Below, in pieces: positions 27,442 to 37,005 of a DNA stretch of 64,000 nt. The stretch's first letter is position 1; each line of letters begins with the position of its first letter. Origin of the DNA: Prevotella melaninogenica (GTDB lineage: Bacteria; Bacteroidota; Bacteroidia; Bacteroidales; Bacteroidaceae); the NCBI RefSeq assembly GCF_018127965.1, contig NZ_CP072349.1:748001-812000 (forward strand), written 5' to 3'. Made by a program: the position numbers and the translations under genes. The notes under the pieces were generated by a model, which was given only the letters and a program-made list of their open reading frames with translations, was not told the origin of the DNA and made no database searches.

Positions 27442-30156
27442 ATGGATGCTAAACAATGCATGATTGTTGATTTAGAACGACGTGGTGATAAGAATATGTT
27501 CATCACAGAGCAAGTTGCTTCTATAAAGAGAGTTGATAATGGAAATTGGATAATTCGCTTTTCAAATTCTCCTCGTATATTTCAATATAATAGAGCACGT
27601 ATACTTTATCTTACATATGGAGAATCGATTAATCTTCATGAAAAAGGGTTATATGTTGGAAATAAACGTATAACAGATGCTGTGGAATTACTTAAATTTT
27701 CAGACAAACAGCACACTTTCTATCGTGTGACATATTGTAATGGATACTCAGAAAATCTTGATGGAAGAAATGTTTATGTGACACGTACACCAATTGACGT
27801 ATGTGGTGGCTCAACATGGGATTATCTGCGAAAACTAGCTGACGAAACTGGTTTGCTAACAGAAGATGAGGAGAGTATTCTTTCCAAGCAGTATGAACTT
27901 ATTGATTTGAAAAGAGATAATGTACCACTGGCTCAGTACTTAGGTAATAAAACTAAGTTGGCTACTTATCGGTTGCCACAATTGGTATATTATCCTTTTG
28001 GTTGTAATGCAAGTCAGAAGAAGGCTGTTGAAGCAGCTTTGACACATCAGGCAAGTATTATACAAGGTCCTCCAGGAACAGGGAAAACACAAACCATTCT
28101 TAATATTGTATCTAATTTGTTAGTACAGAAAAAGTCAATTCTTGTTGTTTCTAATAACAACTCTGCCGTTGAAAATGTTGCAGAAAAGTTAGAAAAAGAA
28201 GGATTAGGATTTCTGGTAGCCCAACTGGGAAGTGTAAGGAATAAGGAAAGATTCGTAGAGCTTCAGACTGGTTGTTATCCTAATATGGAGGAATGGCATT
28301 TAGATAACTCAAAAGAAGTTAGAAAGTTAGCTAAAGAGTCGCTTACTGCTGTTTCTTTGGGCTTTACTGGTCGAACAAGATTGGCACTATTAAAAGCTGA
28401 ATACGATGCACTCATTACAGAGAAGAAGTATGACGAAATGCTAAAAGTGGGTGTTGATTTAGATAATGAATGGCTTAGTACAAAGCATTCATTTAAAATA
28501 ATGAAGTTACTTAATCTTTGTAAAATGATGCAAGAACAAGGGATATCTCCAAATCTGTGGTTCTGTTTAAAGTGGGCATTTTTATTAGATTTTCGTACAT
28601 ATTCATTGCTTAGAAATAATCTTTCAGTTGTAATAGAGCGGTTGGAAAGTGCTTATTATGTAGCCAGAAAGTTTGAGATAGAACAGGAAATAGATGTAAT
28701 TGAACAGCAATTGTTGTCTGTAGATGTTAAAGAAAGTGCGGAAGAACTGCGACAGTCTTCACTTCAGATCTTAAAACAAGAGATTGCTAAACGTTATGGT
28801 GCTGGAAGAAGAGTTATATTTACAAGAAAGGATATAAAGGCAAAAACGGAAGAGTTCCTAAAGGAGTATCCTATAGTTCTCAGTACGACTTATTCTGCTA
28901 AGAGTTGTATCAGTAATGATTTTGTTTTTGATTACATTATCATGGACGAAGCATCTCAGGTGGATATAAAAACGGGTGCACTTGCCCTGTCATGCGCTTT
29001 GAACGTTGTTATAGTGGGTGATGATATGCAATTACCTAATGTCGTAAGTGCAGAGGAGGAAAAGGCGCTTAACGCTATTAAGGAAACATATAATGTAGAT
29101 GAACGATATAATGCTGTAACACATAGCTTTTTGAGATCATGTGCAGAAGTGTTGAAAGATGCTCCAAGTACTCTTTTACGTGAACATTACCGTTGTCATC
29201 CAAAGATAATTCAGTTTTGCAATCATCGTTTTTATGGGGGAGAACTTATTGCTATGACTAAGGATTCTGGAGAAAAAGATGTTCTGCAAGTAATTCGAAC
29301 TGTAAAAGGAAATCATGCACGAGAGCATTTCAATCAGCGTGAGATAGATGTGATAGTACAGGAAGTTATGCCATTATGTGAAGATAAAGGCTCTGTAGGA
29401 ATAATAACTCCTTATCGGACACAAGCTGAGGCAATTAATCGTGCGTTAGGAAAGTATATTGCAAGTACTGTACATAAATATCAAGGTCGCGAGTGTGATA
29501 CTATTATCATGAGTATGGTTGATAACTTGCCGACTTCTTTCTCAGATGATAAGAATCTTCTAAATGTGGCTATTTCACGTGCTAAAAGTCAACTTTACAT
29601 AGTAACCTCTGGTAATGAAATGCCAGAAGATACGAATATTGCACAGTTAATATCCTATGCAAGGTATAACAATTTTGCAGTTAAAGATAGTAAGATACAT
29701 TCGGTCTTTGATTTACTATACCAACAGTACACTGTAGAACGACTAGCATATCAGGCAGAACATGCTAAGGTTTCTAATTATATGTCTGAAAATCTTGTAT
29801 ATGATTTACTTGTTAAAGTCCTTGATGAGTTAAGTTGGAAGAATCTTTCGGTAGTGTGTCATTATCCTCTGGCTAAAATAATATCTGATTGGTCGTTATT
29901 AACGAGTCAAGAAAAGGATTACGCAAAAAATGCTCTGACACACATTGACTTTCTTATTTATAATTCTCTGACAAAACAGCCTATGATGGCGATTGAGGTG
30001 GATGGGTGGCATTATCATAATGATAAAGTCGTACAGCAATATAGAGATAGGCTCAAAAATCAAATACTGGAAAAGTATTCCCTACCTCCTTATCGTATTT
30101 CTACAACTGATACTATTACTTCAGAAGGTTTGAAGGCGATTTTTGCTTCTCTTTAA
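27442..30156 (+). CDS. Upf1-like SF1B helicase with C-terminal PD-(D/E)XK/Vsr-like domain
   Basis: A 904-residue protein. A small N-terminal beta region (1-100) precedes a full set of Upf1-type superfamily 1 motifs: I (QGPPGTGKTQT, about 207-217), Ia (SNNNSAVENV), II (IIMDEASQVD, about 498-507), III (VGDDMQLPN), IV (LREHYRCHPKII), V (GIITPYRTQAEAI), Va (HKYQGRECDTII) and VI (LNVAISRAK, about 706-714). A helical insert lies between Ia and II. The last 120 residues contain a nuclease-like signature: Glu in SENLVYDLL, Asp in HIDFLIYN (about 834), and AIEVDGWHYH (about 850-860), as in DUF2726/Vsr-like endonucleases. The architecture parallels helicase-nuclease defence proteins. The gene stands alone next to two insertion sequences and has no toxin-like partner. 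Confidence 0.85.
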   Translation: MDAKQCMIVDLERRGDKNMFITEQVASIKRVDNGNWIIRFSNSPRIFQYNRARILYLTYGESINLHEKGLYVGNKRITDAVELLKFSDKQHTFYRVTYCNGYSENLDGRNVYVTRTPIDVCGGSTWDYLRKLADETGLLTEDEESILSKQYELIDLKRDNVPLAQYLGNKTKLATYRLPQLVYYPFGCNASQKKAVEAALTHQASIIQGPPGTGKTQTILNIVSNLLVQKKSILVVSNNNSAVENVAEKLEKEGLGFLVAQLGSVRNKERFVELQTGCYPNMEEWHLDNSKEVRKLAKESLTAVSLGFTGRTRLALLKAEYDALITEKKYDEMLKVGVDLDNEWLSTKHSFKIMKLLNLCKMMQEQGISPNLWFCLKWAFLLDFRTYSLLRNNLSVVIERLESAYYVARKFEIEQEIDVIEQQLLSVDVKESAEELRQSSLQILKQEIAKRYGAGRRVIFTRKDIKAKTEEFLKEYPIVLSTTYSAKSCISNDFVFDYIIMDEASQVDIKTGALALSCALNVVIVGDDMQLPNVVSAEEEKALNAIKETYNVDERYNAVTHSFLRSCAEVLKDAPSTLLREHYRCHPKIIQFCNHRFYGGELIAMTKDSGEKDVLQVIRTVKGNHAREHFNQREIDVIVQEVMPLCEDKGSVGIITPYRTQAEAINRALGKYIASTVHKYQGRECDTIIMSMVDNLPTSFSDDKNLLNVAISRAKSQLYIVTSGNEMPEDTNIAQLISYARYNNFAVKDSKIHSVFDLLYQQYTVERLAYQAEHAKVSNYMSENLVYDLLVKVLDELSWKNLSVVCHYPLAKIISDWSLLTSQEKDYAKNALTHIDFLIYNSLTKQPMMAIEVDGWHYHNDKVVQQYRDRLKNQILEKYSLPPYRISTTDTITSEGLKAIFASL

Positions 30157-30371
30157 TTTAAGTCGATTATTTGATGTGATATCATAGATATGAACTTATT
30201 TACGCTTTTATTGAATGTAAAATATGATGAAGCAAGCCTGTTGGTAGCTCTTCTTTGTAAGAAGGTAGGAGTAGGTGTGTATTTCTTATTACTCAAAGCC
30301 CTTTTAGTCTACTGTCTGTGAAAAGTATAATAGTATGGCTTTCTTTGTCTTCGTGTCTCTATAAAATTCAG

Positions 30372-30415
30372 GCTTATTAGTCCAATTACTTAATCGAGTA
30401 ATGAGGGCTAATAAG
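30372..30415. terminator. Hairpin between the helicase-nuclease and KefB-like genes
   Basis: GCTTATTAGTCC pairs with GGGCTAATAAGC, and an inner ATTACT/AGTAAT stem extends it. It separates two convergent genes. Flanking T runs are weak. Confidence 0.6.
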
Positions 30416-30426
30416 CTTGAAGGGCT

Positions 30427-32697
30427 TTATCCTAATGCAAGGATACGTTCTAAGTCTTTTTCTTCAGCTACTACCCATAGAACGTCGCCTGCCTGCAGAC
30501 AGCGGGAAGGAGTGATGAGTGTGAGGTTCTGCTGACCTTCATCAACACCCACAACCATGCAGTTGTATTCATCACGAATACCGCTGTCTTTAAGGGTCTT
30601 TCCAATGAAAGGACTTGTTTTAGAGATAGTGAAACTGCGGAGTTTCATCTCATGTTTCTCTATGTCTGTAATCGTTGGCTGTAGTTCAGCCTTCATTGCT
30701 TTCGAAAGTTTTGTAAGCTGTTCGTCATCACCAATGGCTTGCAGTTTGTCGCCAGGGAAGAGAATCGTACCACCATTCGGAATATTGATACGTTGAGAAC
30801 CACGAAGAATACTACTGATATGTACACCGAATCGGTTACGTAGCTTTAGGCTATACAATGTCTTACCAGCCCATAGGGAATCGTCGGGTAGTTCAAGGTT
30901 GGCAATATGAATATCTCGGTCTATCAAGTGGTCGGCAAAGAGTGGTTTCTTCTTTCCTTGTATCTGTGCCTCGATATCACGACTTCGGAGGTTCTGGATA
31001 AAGAGACGTTCCAAAGTAATACTTCGTTTCTTGAGCCAACGAGATAGTAGCATCAATATCAATAAGCCCACCGCAACAGCAATCATCAATGCATTCTTAA
31101 AGCGTGTGAGATAGTTACATACGTAGAAGATGAAACTGAGTGCAATAAGTATACGTGCAAGAATGGTTGCAGTGAGAGGTAGACGATTGATACGACGGTC
31201 TGTCCATAGTTCCTTAAACGCTTCTGAATGATTCTGTTTCATTACAATAGAACGTAGGAATGGTGCGATGAGGAGGATTGTAAGGAATCCACACACAGCA
31301 TTTCCAATCCAGTGACTGCCGGTCCATTTTATGGATAAGTTTCTACAGATAGGTAGGGCAGCAGAGAACATGATAGCGATGACAGCTGCAGAGAGAATAC
31401 CATAAATAAGGGTGTTGAATATCATCTTCTTCATTAGAACCTTCCATAGATTATTAGTCGATGCACTCTCTCCCGCACTATTTGTTTGGATATGGGTAAG
31501 ACGACGCACCCATCTTTTTGGAAGATGCTTAACGAGGACGTTATAGCATGGTTCTGCCGCACGAATCATATACGGAGTGAGGAAGGTTGTGATGACTGAT
31601 ACGGCTACGATAACCGGATAAAGGAATTCGCTGATAACACCTAAGGACTTTCCTAATGTTGCAATAATAAAGGCAAACTCGCCAACTTGTGCCATTGAGA
31701 ATCCACAGCGCATAGCATTCTTGAGGGTCTGTCCACCGAGAAGATAGCCTAAGGTTCCAAACAGCGCCTGTCCGACGAGGATTGTTATGACAAGTAAGAG
31801 AATTGGTATGGCATATTCTACAATAACTTCTGGCTTTACCAACATACCAACAGAAACGAAGAAGATAGCTCCAAAGAGATTCTTTACTGGATCTACAAGT
31901 CGGATGATTTTATCAGCCTCAACCGTCTCTGCTAAGATACTTCCCATGACGAAAGCACCAAAGGCTGCACTGAAACCTACCTGTGTTGATATAACAGCCA
32001 TAAGACAACAGAAGCCTAATGACACAATAAGCAGGGTCTCACTGTTAAGGATTTTGCGGACAGAACGAAGGAAGAGTGGAATAGCAAAAAGTCCAACAAC
32101 AAACCATAAAACAAGGAAGAATCCAATCTTCATGATGCTTCCAAGAAGTTGTACACCGTCAGGACTGTTACCACTGGCAACAGTACTGAGCATAACCATC
32201 ATCACAATGGCAAGGATATCCTCTAAGATAAGTACGCTCATCACGGTAGAGGCGAAGCCTTGCTGTGTGAGTCCCATATCTGAGAAGGCTTTGTATATAA
32301 TGGTTGTGGAACTCATTGCGACCATACCTCCGAGGAAGATACAGTCCATCTCTTTCCATCCGAAGCTGTGTCCTACAATGACACCTAAGACCATCATACT
32401 GAAGATGATAGTACAGGCTGCGATGATGGGGGAGGCTCCCATCTTGAGAATCTTCTTAATAGAGAAGTCTAATCCCAATGAGAACAATAAGAAGATGACA
32501 CCAATGTCTGCCCATGTTTGTATATCGTCTTTGTCGACAACACTCATGGTATAAGACATGTGGGGTGATACAAGAAAACCTGCTACAATGTATCCTAATA
32601 CCAATGGTTGCTTGAGTTTCTTGAATAGAAGTGTTACAAATCCTGCTACAACGAGAATAAGGGCAAGGTCTTGGACCAATTCGGGTAGTTCTGACAT
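30427..32697 (-). CDS. CPA2 cation:proton antiporter with TrkA-C domains (KefB-like)
   Basis: A 756-residue inner-membrane transporter. Residues 1-390 form the Na+/H+ exchanger domain with about 12 spans, including the Asp-containing LILEDILAIVMM and the GAFVMGSILAET segment. After a linker there is a second set of four spans (about 425-550). The C-terminus has two TrkA-C (RCK C-lobe) domains (for example RFGVHISSILRGSQRI and FTISKTSPFIGKTLKDSGIRDEYNC is the region near 680). There is no TrkA-N nucleotide-binding domain. The likely role is K+ or Na+/H+ exchange under pH or electrophile stress. It is the only gene of its unit. Confidence 0.87.
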   Translation of the reverse strand: MSELPELVQDLALILVVAGFVTLLFKKLKQPLVLGYIVAGFLVSPHMSYTMSVVDKDDIQTWADIGVIFLLFSLGLDFSIKKILKMGASPIIAACTIIFSMMVLGVIVGHSFGWKEMDCIFLGGMVAMSSTTIIYKAFSDMGLTQQGFASTVMSVLILEDILAIVMMVMLSTVASGNSPDGVQLLGSIMKIGFFLVLWFVVGLFAIPLFLRSVRKILNSETLLIVSLGFCCLMAVISTQVGFSAAFGAFVMGSILAETVEADKIIRLVDPVKNLFGAIFFVSVGMLVKPEVIVEYAIPILLLVITILVGQALFGTLGYLLGGQTLKNAMRCGFSMAQVGEFAFIIATLGKSLGVISEFLYPVIVAVSVITTFLTPYMIRAAEPCYNVLVKHLPKRWVRRLTHIQTNSAGESASTNNLWKVLMKKMIFNTLIYGILSAAVIAIMFSAALPICRNLSIKWTGSHWIGNAVCGFLTILLIAPFLRSIVMKQNHSEAFKELWTDRRINRLPLTATILARILIALSFIFYVCNYLTRFKNALMIAVAVGLLILMLLSRWLKKRSITLERLFIQNLRSRDIEAQIQGKKKPLFADHLIDRDIHIANLELPDDSLWAGKTLYSLKLRNRFGVHISSILRGSQRINIPNGGTILFPGDKLQAIGDDEQLTKLSKAMKAELQPTITDIEKHEMKLRSFTISKTSPFIGKTLKDSGIRDEYNCMVVGVDEGQQNLTLITPSRCLQAGDVLWVVAEEKDLERILALG

Positions 32698-32829
32698 AAA
32701 TCTTTTATGGAGTTAGAGGAGTTAGTGGGGTAGTTGGGTGTTAAACCAATACCTTATTATGAGTAATCTTGTATGTGTTGTTTGTGGAAGAGATGAGCTA
32801 TAATTGAAAATCTCACAGTTAAAAGAAAA

Positions 32830-32881
32830 GGAGTTAAACCAACATAAATATATAGTTCATAAAAGTGTTGGTTTAACTCCG
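32830..32881 (-). terminator. Terminator of pepT with a perfect 15-bp stem
   Basis: GGAGTTAAACCAACA (32830-32844) and its exact reverse complement (32866-32880) enclose a 21-nt loop. On the minus strand the stem is followed by CTTTTCTTTT, which fits termination of pepT. Confidence 0.82.
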
Positions 32882-32914
32882 GTACGATATCTTTAACTAA
32901 TTGATTTTCTATAG

Positions 32915-34138
32915 TTAATCATTAAACTCAGCCGTTAGGCGGCAGATGTTAATGATAACCTGCATAGCTTTCTCCATTACCTGAACTGAAACAAATTCGT
33001 AAGGACCATGGAAGTTTACGCCACCTGCAAAGATGTTTGGGCAAGGAAGACCCTTGAATGAAAGCTGTGCACCGTCCGTACCGCCACGGATAGGCTGTAC
33101 CTTTGGAGCTACATTTGCCTGCTGCATAGCCTGAAGAACTAACTCAATAACATGCATATTAGGATCAATTTTCTCCTTCATGTTATAGTATTGGTCGTTC
33201 ATCTTCAGTTCAACAGTTCCTTCACCATACTTCTCATTCATCTTCTTCACGCAGTTCTCCATGAAGCGCTTGCGGTCTTCGAAATGCTCACGGTCGTGGT
33301 CACGGATGATATAGCTGAGTTTAGCTTCTTCACAGCGACTCTCAATACCGATGAGGTGATAGAAACCTTGATAACCTTCAGTCTCTTCTGGAATCTCTGT
33401 CTCTGGAATCATGTTATTGAACTCACATGCTAAACGACTGGCGTTTACCATTTTCCCCTTGGCATAACCTGTATGAACGCTTACGCCATGGATAAATACC
33501 TTAGCACCAGCAGCATTGAAGTTCTCATATTCAAGCTCACCGAGGTCGCCACCATCAATGGTATAGCCCCATTCGCAACCAAACTTCTCTACATCAAAGT
33601 GATGTGCACCCATACCAATCTCTTCGTCTGGGTTGAAAGCAATACGGATGTCACCATGCTCAATCTCATCATGGTCGCGGAGGAAGCACATCGCTTGTAC
33701 AATCTCTGCGATACCTGCTTTATCATCGGCACCCAATAAGGTTGTACCGTCTGTTACGATGAGATCTTCCCCCTTATGTTCTAAAAGCTCTGGGAACATT
33801 CGTGGAGAGCTTACCATATTAGGATTCAGTTGTATATCACCGCCATCGTAGTTCTCTACGATACGGGCGTTCACATTAGCGCCACTGGCATCAAGTGCTG
33901 TGTCGTAGTGAGAAATGAAACCGATGGTTGGAATCTTCTTCTTTGTATTGGCTGGGAGAGTGGCGTAGATATAGCCCATCTCGTCCATCTCTACATCTTT
34001 CAATCCTTCACGCTCAAGTTCCTCCTTGAGATATTTCGCAAAGATGAGTTGCTTCGGTGTACTTGGCACTGTCTCTGAATCTTCAGCCGACTGTGTGTCA
34101 AACTTGGTGTAGTTGATAAATCTTTCTACTATTTCCAT
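32915..34138 (-). CDS. pepT: Peptidase T (tripeptidase)
   Basis: An M20B aminotripeptidase of 407 residues, the usual length. Metal and catalytic blocks are [13 protein letters not shown] near 75, [15 protein letters not shown] near 130-144, [14 protein letters not shown] near 170 and [17 protein letters not shown]. The dimerisation lid [14 protein letters not shown] and the terminal [20 protein letters not shown] are also clear. It releases N-terminal residues from tripeptides in the cytoplasm. It is monocistronic with its own terminator. Confidence 0.95.
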   Translation of the reverse strand: MEIVERFINYTKFDTQSAEDSETVPSTPKQLIFAKYLKEELEREGLKDVEMDEMGYIYATLPANTKKKIPTIGFISHYDTALDASGANVNARIVENYDGGDIQLNPNMVSSPRMFPELLEHKGEDLIVTDGTTLLGADDKAGIAEIVQAMCFLRDHDEIEHGDIRIAFNPDEEIGMGAHHFDVEKFGCEWGYTIDGGDLGELEYENFNAAGAKVFIHGVSVHTGYAKGKMVNASRLACEFNNMIPETEIPEETEGYQGFYHLIGIESRCEEAKLSYIIRDHDREHFEDRKRFMENCVKKMNEKYGEGTVELKMNDQYYNMKEKIDPNMHVIELVLQAMQQANVAPKVQPIRGGTDGAQLSFKGLPCPNIFAGGVNFHGPYEFVSVQVMEKAMQVIINICRLTAEFND

Positions 34139-34328
34139 GATGTTACGGATATTTAGTTGTATATCTTTTTGCTGTGTCAGTGCTGCTAATTGCAGTCTGT
34201 CATCTGCAAAGATACTATTTAATTTTGAGAATGCCTAATGATAGAACATCTGCTGTTTCTTTTTAGGATTTCTTATTATGCTGAATAGGATATTACTATA
34301 CATTCCATGAGTTTAGTTTTAATTCCTT

Positions 34329-34411
34329 TTGCTGTCATTTTAACATTTGGCGTGAACTTGTTGTAAACTAATTAGTTATACCTTTATCATGACTGACAGA
34401 AGGGACAGCAA
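34329..34411. repeat. 82/83-bp intergenic element with terminal inverted repeats, copy 2
   Basis: The first 18 bases are identical to copy 1 at 9256. The right end AGAAGGGACAGCAA matches GGAAGTGACAGCAA, and the middle keeps TAAAC and GGTTA/AGTTA-like positions. It lies in the 324-bp gap between the symporter stop and the pepT start. Confidence 0.8.
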
Positions 34412-34462
34412 CTCTTGTTTTATATAGTTTCATATCCTAAACCTCACAAGCTATTGCATTCC

Positions 34463-35650
34463 TTAAGAAAGAACAGTTGTTTCTTTTTTCTTTCCAAAGA
34501 ATTTATTGACTGCAAGGGCTATAGCTCCATCGCCTGTTACGTTGCAAGCTGTACCGAAACTGTCCATAGCTATGTACAAGGCAATCATTAATGCTTGTGC
34601 CTCTTCGTTAAAGCCCAAGATACTTGATAAAGGTGCTAAGGCTGCCATAATTGCTCCACCAGGTACACCAGGAGCTGCTACCATAATAATGGCAAGCATG
34701 AGGATAAAGTAAATGAATAGTCCTGGGTCGTGTGGTAGGTCTGTTAACATACAGATTGTCAAAGCACAAGCTGTGATCTTCATTGCACTACCACTGAGGT
34801 GAATTGTCGCACAAAGTGGTACGACAAATCCTGCTACCTCTTCGCTGACGCCATTCTTCACAGTTTGCTTCAGTGTTACAGGAATTGTTGCTGCAGACGA
34901 ACTTGTACCTAACGCAGTCAGGTAAGCTGGCAACATGTTCCACAGTAGTCTGAAAGGATTATGCTTAATGATAGCACCTGCAATGCAGAACTCATAGATA
35001 AGGATGAGAACATGAAGGACGAGGATAACAATGATAATTTGTGAGAATACCAAGAGTACCTGTCGCGCCTGTCCGTTATGGGTCATGCTGAGGAAGACTC
35101 CAAAGATATAAAGGGGTAGGAGAGGGATAATAGCCTTCTCTATTACTTTCTCAATAATGGTCTTAAACTCATTAAAGAGGTTCTCCATAGTACGAAGGCC
35201 ACCGTATGCAATACCTAATCCAGCTATGAATGAGAATACCAAACTACTCATCACATCAACCATGGCAGGAATATTGATAGTAAAGTAAGGTGTAAGTTCT
35301 GTTGCCTTGTCGATATGTGGCATTGCCCCTCCTGTAGAAGCAATCATAGAGGGGAATAACCATGTTCCTGTTCCGTAGGACAAGCCTCCTGCAACGATTG
35401 TGTCTACATAGGCTATCGCTACTGTAGCAAGCAATAACTTACCCGCTTCTTTTCCAATTCCAGCAATAGCAGGCGTTACCAATCCAATGATAATCAGTGG
35501 TATCATAAAGCCAAGGAACTGACTGAAGATACTATTGAATGTCAGAAAAGCCCTTACTGCTGGGTCTGGAAGATAATAGCCAAGGAATAGGCCAAGTAGT
35601 ATGGCAATGATAACACGTGGTAGTAGTCCAATTTTGATTTTCTTTTGCAT
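34463..35650 (-). CDS. Dicarboxylate/amino acid:cation symporter (DAACS family)
   Basis: A 395-residue membrane protein of the glutamate/aspartate/dicarboxylate Na+ or H+ symporter family. The signature LGTSSSAATIPVTLK (serine-rich re-entrant loop HP1) lies near 245, then the GAIMAALAPLSSILG region and the TM8 motif DSFGTACNVTGDGA near 370. About eight spans and two hairpins are visible. The ion and substrate are not certain. It is the last chromosomal gene before the prophage. Confidence 0.9.
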   Translation of the reverse strand: MQKKIKIGLLPRVIIAILLGLFLGYYLPDPAVRAFLTFNSIFSQFLGFMIPLIIIGLVTPAIAGIGKEAGKLLLATVAIAYVDTIVAGGLSYGTGTWLFPSMIASTGGAMPHIDKATELTPYFTINIPAMVDVMSSLVFSFIAGLGIAYGGLRTMENLFNEFKTIIEKVIEKAIIPLLPLYIFGVFLSMTHNGQARQVLLVFSQIIIVILVLHVLILIYEFCIAGAIIKHNPFRLLWNMLPAYLTALGTSSSAATIPVTLKQTVKNGVSEEVAGFVVPLCATIHLSGSAMKITACALTICMLTDLPHDPGLFIYFILMLAIIMVAAPGVPGGAIMAALAPLSSILGFNEEAQALMIALYIAMDSFGTACNVTGDGAIALAVNKFFGKKKETTVLS

Positions 35651-35702
35651 ACTCTATTCTTTTAAGATGAATTATTCGATTTCTGAGCTAACGCGGTTGA
35701 AC

Positions 35703-35740
35703 AAAAAAAGGATGAACAGTAAACAACCATACATCCTTTG
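35703..35740 (-). terminator. Terminator downstream of the original tRNA-Arg gene
   Basis: CAAAGGATG pairs with CATCCTTT and on the minus strand is followed by seven T. It lies before the symporter and downstream of the tRNA remnants, which fits the end of the host tRNA transcript. Confidence 0.65.
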
Positions 35741-35750
35741 TTACAATCTA

Positions 35751-35770
35751 TGACTCCATCGGGAGTTCTG
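35751..35770 (-). other. Third, degenerate tRNA 3'-end fragment
   Basis: Read on the minus strand it is CAGAACTCCCGATGGAGTCA, which resembles the end of the T arm plus acceptor strand (TTTGAATCCCAACGGAGTCA) of the two better copies at 35784 and 35897. Confidence 0.4.
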
Positions 35771-35783
35771 TTTCTTCTTTTCG

Positions 35784-35849
35784 TGACTCCTTTGGGATTC
35801 AAACCCAAGACCTTCAGAACATTTTTCTGACCTCATTCAGCTAAATGTC
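35784..35849 (-). pseudogene. Degenerate tRNA-Arg copy
   Basis: The minus strand shows a normal T arm (TTGGG-TTTGAAT-CCCAA), acceptor 3' strand AGGAGTC and an anticodon stem TCAGA/TCTGA. The loop AAAATGT lacks U33 and a sensible anticodon, the D arm is shortened (TTTAGCTGAATGAGG) and the 5' acceptor GACATTT no longer pairs fully. Positions 35777-35820 are identical to 35897-35940 except for one base. I read it as the remnant of an earlier integration at the same tRNA. Confidence 0.5.
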
Positions 35850-35896
35850 ATCAGAGGCTCGTCACTTTTTAGTGACTTTATTAGGGAGGTTTGCCA

Positions 35897-35945
35897 CTTT
35901 TCGTGACTCCGTTGGGATTCAAACCCAAGACCTTCAGAACCGGAA
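35897..35945 (-). other. Prophage left attachment site: 3' half of a tRNA-Arg(CCG)
   Basis: On the minus strand the sequence enters a tRNA in the anticodon loop (TTCCGGT) and continues TCTGA, then the T arm TTGGG-TTTGAAT-CCCAA and CGGAGTCA. No 5' half precedes it: phage DNA with the repressor gene does. This is the expected junction when a phage integrates in the anticodon loop of tRNA-Arg(CCG) and brings its own 3' end. The whole tRNA should be restored at the other prophage end, beyond 64 kb. Confidence 0.7.
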
Positions 35946-36031
35946 GCGGAATATTTATAGATTGTAAATATCTGTTTTTCAGTTGCTTGTAATATATTGA
36001 TATTTGTTTTCAGTCAATTATTAGTCAATAA

Positions 36032-36823
36032 TTACAATTTCTTCATACATCCGAGTACCTGAAACACGTGTGTAATCAGCTTTACAGGAATATCCTGCGG
36101 CTGATATTCTTCTGACTTATTGACTGGAACAAGATGGAGGTAGTCATCACCCTTTGGCGACTTGGTAACAAGTTTTACCGTACGCATATCATTTGTTACT
36201 ATTCCATATACCTCGCCATAGAGTAGGAAATCACGCCAATCGTGAAGCTGCTTAAGGGCTATGATGTCACCATTGGAGATTAACGGCTCCATAGATTGTC
36301 CCGAAATATTGCACCAGCAGTCCGCATCTTCATACTTCTTGAAGTCTATGAGATATTCAGGGTTAACCGTCTGATCATTGATGATAATGTCGAAACCTCC
36401 TAAGAAGTCAACGTTATAGTATGGCTTGCCATGTGAATAGCTGATTGTAGGGGTATTCTCCAAAACTGATACTCTGTCCCCGAGTTCTGATATTTCCTGC
36501 GAGTTCTCCTTGTTGCAACCTTGATAGTACCTGCGGTTGTCGTTGTTTATCGTCCCGCTGTTGTTGGCAGTGTTTGCTTTCCCCGATTGGCTTATATCAC
36601 CACTGAGGAACATAGAGCCTTCACCATTAACTAACCAACTGTAAGGAACTTGAAGACTCTCACATATAGCCTTTATAAGGTTTGTCGGGACATTCCTATC
36701 TCCATTTAGTACTTTAGATAAGTTCGATTGATTGAAATTAATCATCTTTGCGAACTTAGATGGAGATACGTTTTCGTGTTCAATGAGCAGTTTAATCCTC
36801 ATTACAATATCTTTATTCTCCAT
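36032..36823 (-). CDS. Prophage repressor (XRE helix-turn-helix plus S24 peptidase domain)
   Basis: A 263-residue LexA/CI-like repressor. Residues 5-65 form a helix-turn-helix (SKFAKMINFNQSNLSKVLNG). A low-complexity linker of Asn/Ser/Thr follows, and from about 150 the S24 domain, with the nucleophile in NISGQSMEPLI and the catalytic Lys in MRTVKLVTK. Self-cleavage after DNA damage would induce the phage. It faces left, divergent from the early region. Palindromes AGTTCAAAAGAACT at 36883 and 38235 are its probable operators. Confidence 0.9.
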   Translation of the reverse strand: MENKDIVMRIKLLIEHENVSPSKFAKMINFNQSNLSKVLNGDRNVPTNLIKAICESLQVPYSWLVNGEGSMFLSGDISQSGKANTANNSGTINNDNRRYYQGCNKENSQEISELGDRVSVLENTPTISYSHGKPYYNVDFLGGFDIIINDQTVNPEYLIDFKKYEDADCWCNISGQSMEPLISNGDIIALKQLHDWRDFLLYGEVYGIVTNDMRTVKLVTKSPKGDDYLHLVPVNKSEEYQPQDIPVKLITHVFQVLGCMKKL

Positions 36824-36842
36824 ATGTGTTATGTTTATTTAT

Positions 36843-36903
36843 GTTAAAAGAACTATTTATTTTTACTTTTATTCGTTTATCAAGTTCAAAAGAACTACCT
36901 TTG
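36843..36903 (+). promoter_or_regulatory. Phage early promoter with repressor operator, copy 1
   Basis: The perfect palindrome AGTTCAAAAGAACT (36883-36896) overlaps the -7 box TACCTTTG (36896-36903). A related half site GTTAAAAGAACT lies at 36843-36854, near the repressor start. Repressor binding would block rightward initiation and may autoregulate. Confidence 0.75.
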
Positions 36904-36969
36904 TAATCGCATTTGTGCAGAATGCGGAAAGACATCGCTAAATTTTCCCAGTTGGGAGTTTAGATATTT

Positions 36970-37005
36970 AACCTCTGTAAGACTGCACACTTGCAGAGGT
37001 TTTTG
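36970..37005 (+). terminator. Leader terminator shortly after the early promoter
   Basis: AACCTCTGTAAG pairs with CTTGCAGAGGTT, followed by TTTTTG. It lies only 70 bp after the promoter, so the first transcript is either a short RNA or is controlled by antitermination. Confidence 0.8.

Noticed and set aside
31787..32554. 255-codon plus-strand frame inside the antiporter gene
   Set aside because: It is the antisense shadow of a clear membrane transporter and has no promoter.
35751..35945. A complete functional tRNA at the left end of the prophage
   Set aside because: None of the three copies has a paired acceptor stem together with a normal anticodon loop.
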